Shown here: piece after piece, positions 55,254-63,440 of the stretch | How the letters are laid out: every line of letters begins with the position of its first letter | Position numbering within the stretch: position 1 is the first letter of the stretch | Source: Actinocorallia sp. API 0066 | Lineage (GTDB): Bacteria > Actinomycetota > Actinomycetes > Streptosporangiales > Streptosporangiaceae | Reading direction: 5' to 3' | NCBI RefSeq assembly: GCF_020991275.1 | Contig: NZ_JAJLQY010000009.1 | Location: 1-64,000, forward strand | Length of the DNA stretch: 64,000 bases | The notes under the pieces: generated by a model | What the model saw: only the letters and a program-made list of their open reading frames with translations | Database searches by the model: none | What the model was told of the DNA's origin: nothing | Translations under genes and position numbers: made by a program

Positions 55254-56507
55254 ATGGACAATCCGCTGCTGCGCCCCTGGCGGATCGGCGCGCTCGACCT
55301 GCCGGGACGGCTGGTGAAGTCGGCGACGCACGAGACCCGCGCGACCGAGGACGGGAGGGTCACCGACGAACTCCTGGAGTTCTACGCGCCGATGGCCGAG
55401 GCGGGCACCCCGCTGATCATCACCGGGAACCTGTTCGTCTCCTGGCAGGGGAAGTCCGCGTACCGGCAGGCGGGCATCCACGACGACGCTGTCATCCCCG
55501 GCCTGCGGGAGTGGGCGGCGCTCGTCCACGCCGGCGGAGGCAGGCTGTTCGCACAGCTCAACCACGGCGGAAGGCAGATGACGCGACCGGCTCCCGGCGT
55601 CCCGTACGCGGTGTCGGCCTCGGGGGTGCGGGAGCTGGCGCAGGGCACCAGGCCGCGCCCGTTGCGGGCCGCCGACGTCCCCGCGCTCGTCGAGTCGTTC
55701 GCGGCGGCGGCGGACCGGGCGCGGCGCGCGGGGCTCGACGGCGTGCAGATCCAGATGGCGCACGGCTACCTTCTGAGCCAGTTCCTCAGCCCGCAGTCCA
55801 ACCGGCGCGGCGACGACTACGGCGGATCGCCCGCCAACAGGATGCGGCTGCCGCTGGAGGTGCTGCGGGCGGTGCGCGCCCGGGTGGGCGACGACTTCCC
55901 CGTCATCGCGAAGATCAACGGCACGGACACGCTGCCCTACGGCGGGGTGCGGCTGGCGGACCAGATCGAGGTGGCGCGCCGCCTCCAGGAGGAGGGGCTC
56001 GACGCGATCGAGGTGAGCCGCGGGCACTTCTCGTCGTTCCCGAGCACGACGTCAGGCGACTTCCACGGCTATGTCAGGGCGCAGGTGCGGCACGGGGCGA
56101 TGCGCGAGGCGTCGCGGACGCGGCGGACGCTGATGCGCGCGCTCGCGCCCGCGCTGGAGGCGGGGCTGAGCCGTGCCTTCCCGTACCGCGAGGGTTTCAA
56201 CCTCGACCACGCCGAACGGTTCCGGCGCGCCCTGGACATCCCGGTGATCTGCGTCGGCGGCTTCCGCACTCCCGCCGCGATGAAGGCGGCGATCGACGCG
56301 GGGCGCTGCGACGCCGTCGCGTCGGCCCGCGGCCTGATCGCCGACCCGCACCTCTACCGGCACTGCGCGACGCCGGTGCCGGACGCGCCGGTCTGCACCA
56401 TGTGCAACCGCTGCATCAGCGTCGCGGGAGGGCTGCCCATCGGCTGCTACGACGCCGCCGTCAAGGGCGGGGCGTCATCTGATGCCGCGCCTCGCCCTTG
56501 GCGCTGA
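55254..56507 (+). CDS. Old Yellow Enzyme family NADH:flavin oxidoreductase
   Basis: A 417-aa FMN enzyme of the OYE/2,4-dienoyl-CoA reductase group. Conserved features are LKSATHE-like RLVKSATHETRA at the start, LFAQLNHGGRQ (FMN- and substrate-binding), GLDGVQIQMAHGYLLSQFLSP, YGGSPANRMRLPLEV, and VGGFRTPAAMK near the phosphate site; a CTMCNRC cluster near the C terminus recalls the Fe-S cysteines of dienoyl-CoA reductases although the iron-sulfur domain itself is truncated. It reduces activated C=C bonds. The ATG at 55254 has a GAGGAGG ribosome site. Expression is probably controlled by the divergent TetR. Confidence 0.88.
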   Translation: MDNPLLRPWRIGALDLPGRLVKSATHETRATEDGRVTDELLEFYAPMAEAGTPLIITGNLFVSWQGKSAYRQAGIHDDAVIPGLREWAALVHAGGGRLFAQLNHGGRQMTRPAPGVPYAVSASGVRELAQGTRPRPLRAADVPALVESFAAAADRARRAGLDGVQIQMAHGYLLSQFLSPQSNRRGDDYGGSPANRMRLPLEVLRAVRARVGDDFPVIAKINGTDTLPYGGVRLADQIEVARRLQEEGLDAIEVSRGHFSSFPSTTSGDFHGYVRAQVRHGAMREASRTRRTLMRALAPALEAGLSRAFPYREGFNLDHAERFRRALDIPVICVGGFRTPAAMKAAIDAGRCDAVASARGLIADPHLYRHCATPVPDAPVCTMCNRCISVAGGLPIGCYDAAVKGGASSDAAPRPWR

Positions 56508-56525
56508 GGCCGTTCGTGTGAACGG

Positions 56526-57083
56526 TCAGGGTTCGGGGCGCCATTTGATGCCGCAGCCGAGGCTCGGGGTGTGGGGTTCGGGGACGGGGTGGCCGGTGAG
56601 GGCGAGGTCCAGGGCGGCGCGGAGGGTGGCGCCGGTGGCCGGGACGTCGTTGGACGGGCGGGCGCCGTCGAACTCGCCGCGGTAGACGAGGGTGCGGTCG
56701 GGCGCGTAGAGGAAGAAGTCGGGGGTGCAGGCGGCCCGGTAGGCGCGGGCGACGTCCTGGGACTCGTCGTAGAGGTACGGGAAGGTGAATCCGGCGCGTT
56801 CGGCCTGCTCGGCGAGGTGCGCCGGGCCGTCGTCGGGATAGGTGACGGCGTCGTTCGAGGCGATGCCGACCGTCGCGACGCCGAGTTCGGCGTACTCGGC
56901 GGTGAGCGCGCCGAGCGCCTTCTCGACGCGCTTGACGTACGGGCAGTGGTTCGACAGGAAGACGACGAGCAGGAGCGGGGACTCCTCGAAGGAGTCGAGG
57001 GTCATCGTCGTTCCGTGCAGGTCGGGCAGGGAGAACGCGGGCGCGCGTGTTCCGAGAGGAACCAGGAAGGACTGGATGGCCAT
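56526..57083 (-). CDS. Thioredoxin-like (AhpC/TSA) family protein
   Basis: A 185-aa thioredoxin-fold protein. SNHCPYVKRVE places the reactive Cys47 in a peroxiredoxin-like position, followed by IASNDAVTYPDDGP, YLYDESQDVARAYRAACTPDFFLY and YRGEFDGARPSND. There is no CxxC pair, so it is more like the thiol-peroxidase-like branch often called thioredoxin family protein. The ATG at 57083 is divergent from the ketosteroid isomerase gene. Confidence 0.85.
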   Translation of the reverse strand: MAIQSFLVPLGTRAPAFSLPDLHGTTMTLDSFEESPLLLVVFLSNHCPYVKRVEKALGALTAEYAELGVATVGIASNDAVTYPDDGPAHLAEQAERAGFTFPYLYDESQDVARAYRAACTPDFFLYAPDRTLVYRGEFDGARPSNDVPATGATLRAALDLALTGHPVPEPHTPSLGCGIKWRPEP

Positions 57084-57137
57084 GTCCCTATGGTGTCATC
57101 CGTCTGGGAAGTCTGTTTCCTCCCCCCTGGGCGGTGT

Positions 57138-57153
57138 TACCAAGCGCTTGGTA
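57138..57153. promoter_or_regulatory. KstR2-type operator (perfect 16-bp palindrome)
   Basis: TACCAAGCGCTTGGTA is a perfect palindrome. Its core fits the KstR2 motif AnCAAGnnCTTGnT reported for cholesterol-ring catabolism genes of mycobacteria and rhodococci at every fixed position. It overlaps a TAGGCT -10-like box (57152-57157) and ends 11 bp before the isomerase ATG. A different TetR with the same site is possible. Confidence 0.65.
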
Positions 57154-57164
57154 GGCTCGCCGCC

Positions 57165-57536
57165 ATGCCCACCCAGGAAGAGATGAAAGCGGCGCTCCGC
57201 GCTTACGTCGACGGATTCGCCAACGGTGACGCCGAGTCCGTCATCGCCCTGTTCGCCGAGGACGCCGTCGTCGAGGACCCCGTCGGCAGCCCCGAACTGC
57301 ACGGGCTCGAAGCGATCGGCAAGTTCTACCGGGACGCGGTGGACTCCGGCGCCAGGCTCACCCTGGACGGCCCCGTCCGCGGCTCTCAAGGCTCCGGCGC
57401 CGCCATGGCGTTCACCATCGAACTCGCCGCCCTCAACCTCACCATCAAGGCCATCGACGTCTTCACCTTCAACGACGCGGGCAAGATCACCACGATGCGC
57501 GCCTACTGGGGACCGGACGACATGAGCCAGGGCTAG
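57165..57536 (+). CDS. Steroid delta-isomerase-like protein (SnoaL/NTF2 fold)
   Basis: A 123-aa NTF2-fold protein matching ketosteroid isomerases. Tyr14, Asp38 (in VVEDPVGSP) and Asp98 (in AIDVFTF) stand at the positions of the Tyr14/Asp38/Asp99 catalytic set of the Comamonas enzyme. It would move the C5-C6 double bond of 3-oxo-steroids into conjugation. The message is probably leaderless, since a TAGGCT -10 box ends 7 bp before the ATG. A KstR2-type palindrome over the promoter supports a steroid role. No other steroid catabolism gene is in the window. Confidence 0.82.
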   Translation: MPTQEEMKAALRAYVDGFANGDAESVIALFAEDAVVEDPVGSPELHGLEAIGKFYRDAVDSGARLTLDGPVRGSQGSGAAMAFTIELAALNLTIKAIDVFTFNDAGKITTMRAYWGPDDMSQG

Positions 57537-57609
57537 CGCGCGTCCGGGCCGGGCCGGGGTTGGGCTGGATTTATGGGGTTCTGCCTGGTTGGTCCGCTAG
57601 GGTGCGGCA

Positions 57610-58113
57610 ATGATCGTCAAGGCGTCCGTGTGGTGGTGTGCCGTCGTGCCGGGCGCGGCCGCCGCGATCGTGCTGTACTCGCTGGCGTTCCCGGCGGGGG
57701 CGATGGGCCCGTTCGTGCTGGGCGGGATCGCCTGGCTGCTCGTCGGCGTGGTGTGGCTCGTCCGGCTGGTGCTGCGGCGGGACCGCTGGCTGCTGGCGAC
57801 GCCGCTGGTCGCGGCGCTGACCGCCGGGCTCGCGTGGGCCGAGGTGCCGCTCGACGTCGCGTTCACGACGGCCAAGGGCGGGCTCGCCGAACAGGTCGCC
57901 GAGGGCAAGGCGGGACGGGCCGGGATCTACCGGATCGAGGCGGTGCGGCCCGAGGGCGGCGTCACCTACCTGCCGCTGCGTGGCGGCGGCGACGCGTTCG
58001 CCGCGGAGTCGGGCTTCGCCCACGCGCCGGACGGCATCCCCCAGGGGACGCCCGAGTACCTGTACTTCCGGCACCTGGACGGGCCCTGGTACTGGTACGA
58101 CGCGAGCGAGTGA
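57610..58113 (+). CDS. Small membrane protein, copy 1 of a tandem pair
   Basis: A 167-aa protein with about three membrane segments (residues 8-27, 33-54, 61-78) and an outside or soluble C-terminal half containing GRAGIYRIEAV and ending PWYWYDA. It aligns with the next gene throughout, including the SVWW...VLYSLAFP start, AxVPLxxAF and the WYWYD ending. Its promoter CGCTAGGGTGC (TAGGGT at 57598-57603) is also duplicated, 6 bp before the ATG, so the mRNA is probably leaderless. Function unknown. Confidence 0.75.
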   Translation: MIVKASVWWCAVVPGAAAAIVLYSLAFPAGAMGPFVLGGIAWLLVGVVWLVRLVLRRDRWLLATPLVAALTAGLAWAEVPLDVAFTTAKGGLAEQVAEGKAGRAGIYRIEAVRPEGGVTYLPLRGGGDAFAAESGFAHAPDGIPQGTPEYLYFRHLDGPWYWYDASE

Positions 58114-58165
58114 CGCGGCGTAACGGATCCGGGTCGGCTTATCGCGCTCCGCTAGGGTGCCGAAG

Positions 58166-58684
58166 GTGATCATCAGCGCGTCGGTGTGGTGGCTGGGGGT
58201 GGTCCCCGCCGGGGCGTCGGTCGCGGTGCTGTACTCGCTGGCGTTCCCCTCCGGGAACTCGGGGCCGTTCCTGCTGGGCGGCGCGGTGTGGGCCGTGGTC
58301 GGGGTCGTCTGGCTCATCTGGTTCTGCTGGGGGCGGTCGCGGCTGCTCGCGCTCACCCCGCTCCTGGCGCTGCTGACGGCGGTGCTGGCCTGGACCGACG
58401 TGCCGCTCCGGGCGGCGTTCGCCGTCGCCGAGGGCAGACTCGACCAACAGCGCGCGTCCGGCGAAGCTGGACGGGCCGGGATCTATGAGATAGCGAAGGT
58501 CGCCCCGGTCGAGGGCACCGATGTCACGCGGTTCACCATCGCCGGGACGGGCGGGCCGTACTACGACGAGACGGGCTTCCTGCACGCGCCGTCGGGGATG
58601 CCCGCGCCGTCCCCTGAGCTCGCCGCAGTCGCGTACCGCCGGATCACCGGCCCCTGGTACTGGTACGACGTCCCGACCCGCTGA
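58166..58684 (+). CDS. Small membrane protein, copy 2 of a tandem pair
   Basis: A 172-aa paralogue of the preceding protein with the same three hydrophobic segments and the GRAGIYEIAKV and PWYWYDV stretches. The GTG at 58166 aligns with the ATG of copy 1 and follows a copy of its promoter (TAGGGT at 58153-58158, 7 bp upstream); a GTG at 58157 is less likely. Divergence is moderate, so the duplication is not recent. Function unknown. Confidence 0.75.
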   Translation: MIISASVWWLGVVPAGASVAVLYSLAFPSGNSGPFLLGGAVWAVVGVVWLIWFCWGRSRLLALTPLLALLTAVLAWTDVPLRAAFAVAEGRLDQQRASGEAGRAGIYEIAKVAPVEGTDVTRFTIAGTGGPYYDETGFLHAPSGMPAPSPELAAVAYRRITGPWYWYDVPTR

Positions 58685-58693
58685 GCGGCCGCC

Positions 58694-59476
58694 TCAGCGC
58701 CGGAAACCGCCCTCGGTGGACAGGACCTGCCCGGTCACCCACCCGCCGTCGTCACTGACGAGCCAGCCGACGAGCCGCGCCGCGTCGTCGGGCACCCCGT
58801 ACCGGCCGAGCGGGAACGCGCGGGCGAAGCCGGGAAAGTCGGCCGGGTCAGGCAGATACCCGGTGTCGACAGGGCCGGGGTTGACCGCGTTCAGGAGGAC
58901 GCCCCGCTCGGCCAGCTCGGCGGCGACCGTCGGCAGCGCGCCGGTGAGCGCGCCCTTGGACGCGGTGTAGGCGACCTCGCCCGGCATCGGCCCGAGGTGC
59001 TGGCCAGAGGAGAACCACACGACACGTCCGCCGGGACGGCCGTCGTGCTGCGCGGCGAAATACCGGGTGAGCAGGAGTGTCGAGCGGGCGTTGACCTGCC
59101 AGTGCGCGTCGAGCGCGGCGGCGTCCATGGTGAGCAACGAGCCGTCGGTGCCGCTGCGCGCGTGCACGCACACGAGGATGTCCACGTGCCCGTACACGGC
59201 GACCGCCTCGGCGATGACGCGCTCGGCCGCGTCCGGCTCGGCGAGGTCGGCGGCCACGTCGTGCACCCTCGGCGCGGCCTCCCGCACCGAGGCGAGCACC
59301 GCGTCGAGGTCGTCCGCGCCCCAGGGCTGCGCCACGTCGTGCGGCCGGTGGTGCGCCACGCACAGCGCGGCGCCCATCGCGCCGAGCCGCCGCGCGACCG
59401 CGTGGCCGATCCCGCGCCGCCGACTCACCCCGGTGACCACCGCCACCCGCCCCGCGAGCCCGCCCACGCTCCCCAT
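58694..59476 (-). CDS. SDR family oxidoreductase
   Basis: A 260-aa short-chain dehydrogenase. The nucleotide-binding region reads VVTGVSRRRGIGHAVARRL, a variant of TGxxxGIG with two extra residues; the NNAG position is replaced by CVHARSG; the catalytic Ser is in VVWFSSGQ and the YTASK motif (Tyr-x-x-x-Lys) is intact. The C terminus VSDDGGWVTGQVLSTEGGF is typical of classical SDRs. The ATG at 59476 was preferred to upstream extensions that are Arg/Gly-rich. Its stop is 10 bp from the convergent membrane-protein stop. Substrate unknown. Confidence 0.88.
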   Translation of the reverse strand: MGSVGGLAGRVAVVTGVSRRRGIGHAVARRLGAMGAALCVAHHRPHDVAQPWGADDLDAVLASVREAAPRVHDVAADLAEPDAAERVIAEAVAVYGHVDILVCVHARSGTDGSLLTMDAAALDAHWQVNARSTLLLTRYFAAQHDGRPGGRVVWFSSGQHLGPMPGEVAYTASKGALTGALPTVAAELAERGVLLNAVNPGPVDTGYLPDPADFPGFARAFPLGRYGVPDDAARLVGWLVSDDGGWVTGQVLSTEGGFRR

Positions 59477-59482
59477 GCCGCC

Positions 59483-59608
59483 CGATCCTGCCACCCGCCC
59501 CCGAGCCCCGCACTTTCTTTTCCGGCGGCCCGCAGGGCGGCGCTCGGCGCAGCACGATCCTGTTACCGGCCCCCGCACTTCTTTTTCCGTGCGTAGGAGG
59601 GCGGCGCT
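59483..59608. repeat. Imperfect direct repeat, two units of about 60 bp
   Basis: Unit 1 (59483-59544) and unit 2 (59555-59608) both begin CGATCCTG, contain CCCGCACTT followed by a T-rich stretch, and end with GGGCGGCGCT. They fill most of the 165-bp gap between the SDR start and the parC stop. Confidence 0.55.
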
Positions 59609-59631
59609 TCTTGGCCCGGGTGCCGCCCTCC
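59596..59631 (-). terminator. Hairpin after parC
   Basis: GGAGGGCGGC (59596-59605) pairs with GCCGCCCTCC (59622-59631) over 10 bp around a 16-nt loop, starting 10 bp past the parC stop on the minus strand. It overlaps unit 2 of the direct repeat. Confidence 0.5.
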
Positions 59632-59641
59632 GGTGGCGGGG

Positions 59642-62128
59642 TCAGACGTCGGGGTCGGGGGTGCGGGGGCCGATGGCGCCGCCGAGGGTGGTGATGGCGG
59701 TGGGCAGGGGGGTGCCGGAGCCGTCGCGGCGGCCGAGTTCGGCCGGGAGGTCGGCGGGCTGGCCGGCGGCGGTGGCGGCGGCGACGGGCATCGGGCCCGC
59801 CCAGGCCAGCAGCACGGCGTTCTCGCCCTTGAGGAAGCGGTGCGAGCGGACGCCGCCGGTGGCGCGGCCCTTGGGCGGGAAGTCCGCGTAGTCGCTGACC
59901 TTCGCGGCGCCCGTCTGGGTGCCCTCCAGCGCCTCGGTGTCGCCCGCGACCGTCACGACGGCCGAGGGACGCGCCGGATCGACCGCGCCGAAGAAGATCA
60001 CCTTGGCGCCGGGCGCCAGCTTGATGCCCGCCACGCCGCCCGCCGGACGCCCCTGGGGACGCACGTTGGACGCGGCGTAGCGCAGCAGTTGGCTGTCGTC
60101 GGCGATGAACACGAGATCCTGCTCCTCGGACTCCAACTGGACCGCCCCGACGACCCTGTCGCCCTCCTTCAGGGTGATGACCTCGAACTCGTCGCGGTTG
60201 GCCGGGTAGTCGTTCTGCACCCGCTTGACGACGCCCTGCTCGGTGCCGAGCGCCAACCCCGGGCCGTCCTCGGAGAGGTCGCCGACGCCGACGACCGTCT
60301 CGCCCGGCGCGAGGCGGACGAACTCGTCGACCGACGCGCCGCCCGCCAGCGACGGCGGCGCCGCCGACGGCGGGATCTGCGGCAGGTCGATGACGTTCGC
60401 CTTCACCAGCCGACCGGTGCTGGTGACGAGCCCGAACTCACCGCGCGCGGTGGTGGAGAGGACGGACGTCAGCACGTCGTGGGCGGCGCGGGGGCCGTCC
60501 TCGGGCAGCGGGGTCGGGTCGGTGGTGCGGGCGAGCAGGCCGGTGGACGACAGCAGCACCAGGCAGGGGTCGTCCTTGACCTCCAGCGGGATCGCGGCGA
60601 CCTGCGCCTGGCCGCCCGCCTCCAGCAGCACCGTGCGGCGCGGCGTGGCGAACTCCTTGGCGACGGCGGCGAGCTCCTTGGAGACCACCGAGCGCAGCTT
60701 CGGCTGCGACTCCAGGATCGCGGTCAGCTCCGCGATCTCCCGCTCCAGGGTCTCCCGCTCCTTCTCCAGCTCCAGGCGGTCGAAGCGGGTGAGGCGGCGC
60801 AGCGGCGTGTCCAGGATGTACTGGGCCTGCGTCTCGGACAGCTCGAACACCTGCATCAGGCGGGCGCGCGCCTGCCCGGTGTCGTCCGAACTGCGGATGA
60901 CCTGGATGACCTCGTCGATGTTGAGCAGCGCGATCATCAGGCCCGCGACGAGGTGCAGCCGCTCCTCACGGCGGCGGCGCCGGTAGACCGAGCGGCGGCG
61001 CACCACCTCGAGGCGGTGGTCCACGTAGACCTGGAGGAGTTCGCGCAGGCCGAGCGTCTTGGGCTGCCCGTCGACCAGGGCGACGTTGTTGATGCCGAAC
61101 GTCTCCTCCATCGGGGTGAGCCGGTACAGCTCCTCAAGGACGGCCTCGGGGTGGAAGCCGTTCTTGACCTCGATGACGAGGCGCAGGCCCGTCGTGCGGT
61201 CGGTGAGGTCCTTGAGGTCGGCGATCCCGGCGAGCTTCTTCGCCTGGACCATGTCCTTGATCTTGGCGACGACCCGCTCGGGCCCGACGTTGTAGGGCAG
61301 CTCGGTGACCACGAGGCCCTTGCGGCGCGGCGTGACCGTCTCGACGTGCACCGTCGCGCGGGTCTTGAACGTGCCACGGCCCCTGGCGTAGGCGTCGCGG
61401 ATGCCGTCGAGGCCGACGATCTTGCCGCCGGTGGGCAGGTCCGGGCCCGGCACGAACCGCATGAGGTCCTCGAGCGTGGCTTCCGGGTGCGTCAGGAGGT
61501 GCCGGGCGGCGGCGACGACCTCGCCGAGGTTGTGCGGCGCCATGTTGGTGGCCATGCCGACGGCGATGCCGGTGGCGCCGTTCACCAGGAGGTTGGGGAA
61601 GGCCGCGGGCAGCACCTCCGGCTCCAGCTCCTGGCCGTCGTAGTTCGGCCGGAAGTCGACGGTGTCCTCGTCGAGGCCGGAGACCATCGCCATGGCCTGC
61701 GGCGACATGCGCGCCTCGGTGTACCGCATGGCCGCCGGCGCGTCGTCGCCGCCGAGCGAGCCGAAGTTGCCGTGGCCGTCCACCATGCGCATCCGCATCG
61801 CCCACGGCTGGGCGAGGCGGACCATCGCGTCGTAGATGGCGGTGTCGCCGTGCGGGTGCAGCTTGCCCATCACCTCGCCGACGACCCGGGCGCACTTGAC
61901 GTGCCCCCGGTCGGGCCGCAGGCCCATCGCGTTCATCGAGTACAGGATGCGGCGCTGGACGGGCTTGAGGCCGTCGCGCGCGTCCGGCAGAGCCCGCGAG
62001 TAGATCACCGAGTAGGCGTACTCGAGGAAGCTTCCCCGCATCTCCTCCGCGACGTCGATGTCGATGATGTTCTCTTCGAAGTCATCTGGGGGAGTCTGCG
62101 AGTTCGGGGCTGAACGACGTGCTGCCAT
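59642..62128 (-). CDS. parC: DNA topoisomerase IV subunit A (GyrA-like)
   Basis: An 828-aa type IIA topoisomerase A subunit. The breakage-reunion domain contains [25 protein letters not shown], the drug-binding region with [17 protein letters not shown] (Thr at the residue that is Ser83 in E. coli GyrA), and the active-site Tyr in [12 protein letters not shown] coiled tower follows ([18 protein letters not shown]), then a beta-pinwheel-like C-terminal domain with [13 protein letters not shown] and [13 protein letters not shown] repeats. With ParE it decatenates and relaxes DNA. The ATG at 62128 gives the standard start; the frame is open to 63736 but that is antisense to the next gene. Confidence 0.94.
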   Translation of the reverse strand: MAARRSAPNSQTPPDDFEENIIDIDVAEEMRGSFLEYAYSVIYSRALPDARDGLKPVQRRILYSMNAMGLRPDRGHVKCARVVGEVMGKLHPHGDTAIYDAMVRLAQPWAMRMRMVDGHGNFGSLGGDDAPAAMRYTEARMSPQAMAMVSGLDEDTVDFRPNYDGQELEPEVLPAAFPNLLVNGATGIAVGMATNMAPHNLGEVVAAARHLLTHPEATLEDLMRFVPGPDLPTGGKIVGLDGIRDAYARGRGTFKTRATVHVETVTPRRKGLVVTELPYNVGPERVVAKIKDMVQAKKLAGIADLKDLTDRTTGLRLVIEVKNGFHPEAVLEELYRLTPMEETFGINNVALVDGQPKTLGLRELLQVYVDHRLEVVRRRSVYRRRRREERLHLVAGLMIALLNIDEVIQVIRSSDDTGQARARLMQVFELSETQAQYILDTPLRRLTRFDRLELEKERETLEREIAELTAILESQPKLRSVVSKELAAVAKEFATPRRTVLLEAGGQAQVAAIPLEVKDDPCLVLLSSTGLLARTTDPTPLPEDGPRAAHDVLTSVLSTTARGEFGLVTSTGRLVKANVIDLPQIPPSAAPPSLAGGASVDEFVRLAPGETVVGVGDLSEDGPGLALGTEQGVVKRVQNDYPANRDEFEVITLKEGDRVVGAVQLESEEQDLVFIADDSQLLRYAASNVRPQGRPAGGVAGIKLAPGAKVIFFGAVDPARPSAVVTVAGDTEALEGTQTGAAKVSDYADFPPKGRATGGVRSHRFLKGENAVLLAWAGPMPVAAATAAGQPADLPAELGRRDGSGTPLPTAITTLGGAIGPRTPDPDV

Positions 62129-62179
62129 GGCCGCTATTCTCGCGGGTCCCACCGACAGTTTTGAACCGGGAGGGCCGGG

Positions 62180-63328
62180 ATGAGCCTCGCTGACTTCCAG
62201 AATGAGATCTACTTGAACGGCCTGGCGGACGTCCGTCCAGTACTTCCGACGGATTTGTCCAGGTTGGAGGCGTTGGCCGCGGCAAAACTCGGCGGCCAGG
62301 CTTTCGGCTACGTCGCGGGCGCGGCGGGCACGGAAGCCACCGCACGGGCCAACCGCGCCGCCTTCGACGGGTACCGCCTGGTGCCGCGCATCCTCAACGA
62401 CGCCTCCACGCCCGACCTCTCCGTGACGGTCCTGGGCACGGCGATGCCCGCGCCCGTCCTCCTCGCCCCGGTCGGCGTCCTGTCGATCGTGCACCCGGAG
62501 GGCGAACTCGCCGTGGCACGCGCGGCCAAGGAACTCGACGTGCCGATGATCCTCAGCACCGCCGCCTCCCACACGATCGAGGAGGTCGCCGCGATAGGCG
62601 GGCCGCGCTGGTACCAGCTGTACTGGCCGAAGGACCGGGAGCTGGCCGAGAGCCTCGTCGGCAGGGCGGAGGCCGCTGGGTACGAGGTGCTCGTCGTCAC
62701 GCTCGACACGTTCAAGCTCGCCTGGCGGCCGCGCGACCTCGACACCGCCTACCTGCCGTTCCTGCGCGGCATCGGGGTGCAGAACTACTTCAGCGACCCC
62801 GTGTTCCTGAAGGCGGTCGGCGGCGAGATCACCCCCGAGAACCGGATCAACGCGATCCTGCACTGGGTCGCCAACTTCGGGAACCCCTCGCTCACCTGGG
62901 ACGACCTCGCCTGGCTGCGCGAGAGGTGGCGCGGCCCGATCGTGCTCAAGGGCGTCCAGCACCCCGACGACGCCCGGCGCGCCGCCGACGCGGGCATGGA
63001 CGGCGTTGTGGTGTCCAACCACGGCGGCCGCCAGGTGGACGGCGCCGTCGCCTCCCTGGACCGGCTCCCGCTCGTCGCCGACGCCGTCGGAGACGCGCTG
63101 ACCGTCCTGTTCGACAGCGGCATCCGCACCGGCGCCGACGTCGCCAAGGCGCTCGCGCTCGGCGCGGACGCCGTCCTGGTCGGCCGCCAGTACGCCTACG
63201 GGCTCGGCCTCGGCGGGGAGCCCGGCGTCCGGCACGTGCTGCGCTGCCTCCTGACCGAGCTGGAGCTGACCGTCACGCTGTGCGGCCTGAACCGGGTGGA
63301 GGAGCTGACAAGGGACGTCCTCGCCTAA
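62180..63328 (+). CDS. FMN-dependent alpha-hydroxy acid oxidase, lactate 2-monooxygenase-like
   Basis: A 382-aa TIM-barrel flavoenzyme. Conserved features are FGYVAGAAGTEATARANRAAF at the N-terminal FMN site, LAPVGVLSIVHPEGE, WYQLYWPKDRE, IVLKGVQHPDDARRA with the FMN-binding Lys, and VVVSNHGGRQVDGA with the catalytic His, then GADAVLVGRQYAYGL. The pattern GVQNYFSDPVF and the length fit the lactate 2-monooxygenase branch, which makes acetate, CO2 and water, rather than mitochondrial-type lactate dehydrogenase. The ATG at 62180 has a GGGAGGG-type ribosome site. It is divergent from parC across 51 bp. Confidence 0.9.
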   Translation: MSLADFQNEIYLNGLADVRPVLPTDLSRLEALAAAKLGGQAFGYVAGAAGTEATARANRAAFDGYRLVPRILNDASTPDLSVTVLGTAMPAPVLLAPVGVLSIVHPEGELAVARAAKELDVPMILSTAASHTIEEVAAIGGPRWYQLYWPKDRELAESLVGRAEAAGYEVLVVTLDTFKLAWRPRDLDTAYLPFLRGIGVQNYFSDPVFLKAVGGEITPENRINAILHWVANFGNPSLTWDDLAWLRERWRGPIVLKGVQHPDDARRAADAGMDGVVVSNHGGRQVDGAVASLDRLPLVADAVGDALTVLFDSGIRTGADVAKALALGADAVLVGRQYAYGLGLGGEPGVRHVLRCLLTELELTVTLCGLNRVEELTRDVLA

Positions 63329-63440
63329 CGACGCCTCCGGCGGCCCATGACAGATGTCATGGGCCGTCCGTGCAAGTCTCAGGGGAGGTTCCTGACGCGT
63401 GGCACTGACCACGCGGGCCCGGCCGGGGCAGGCTGGGAAC

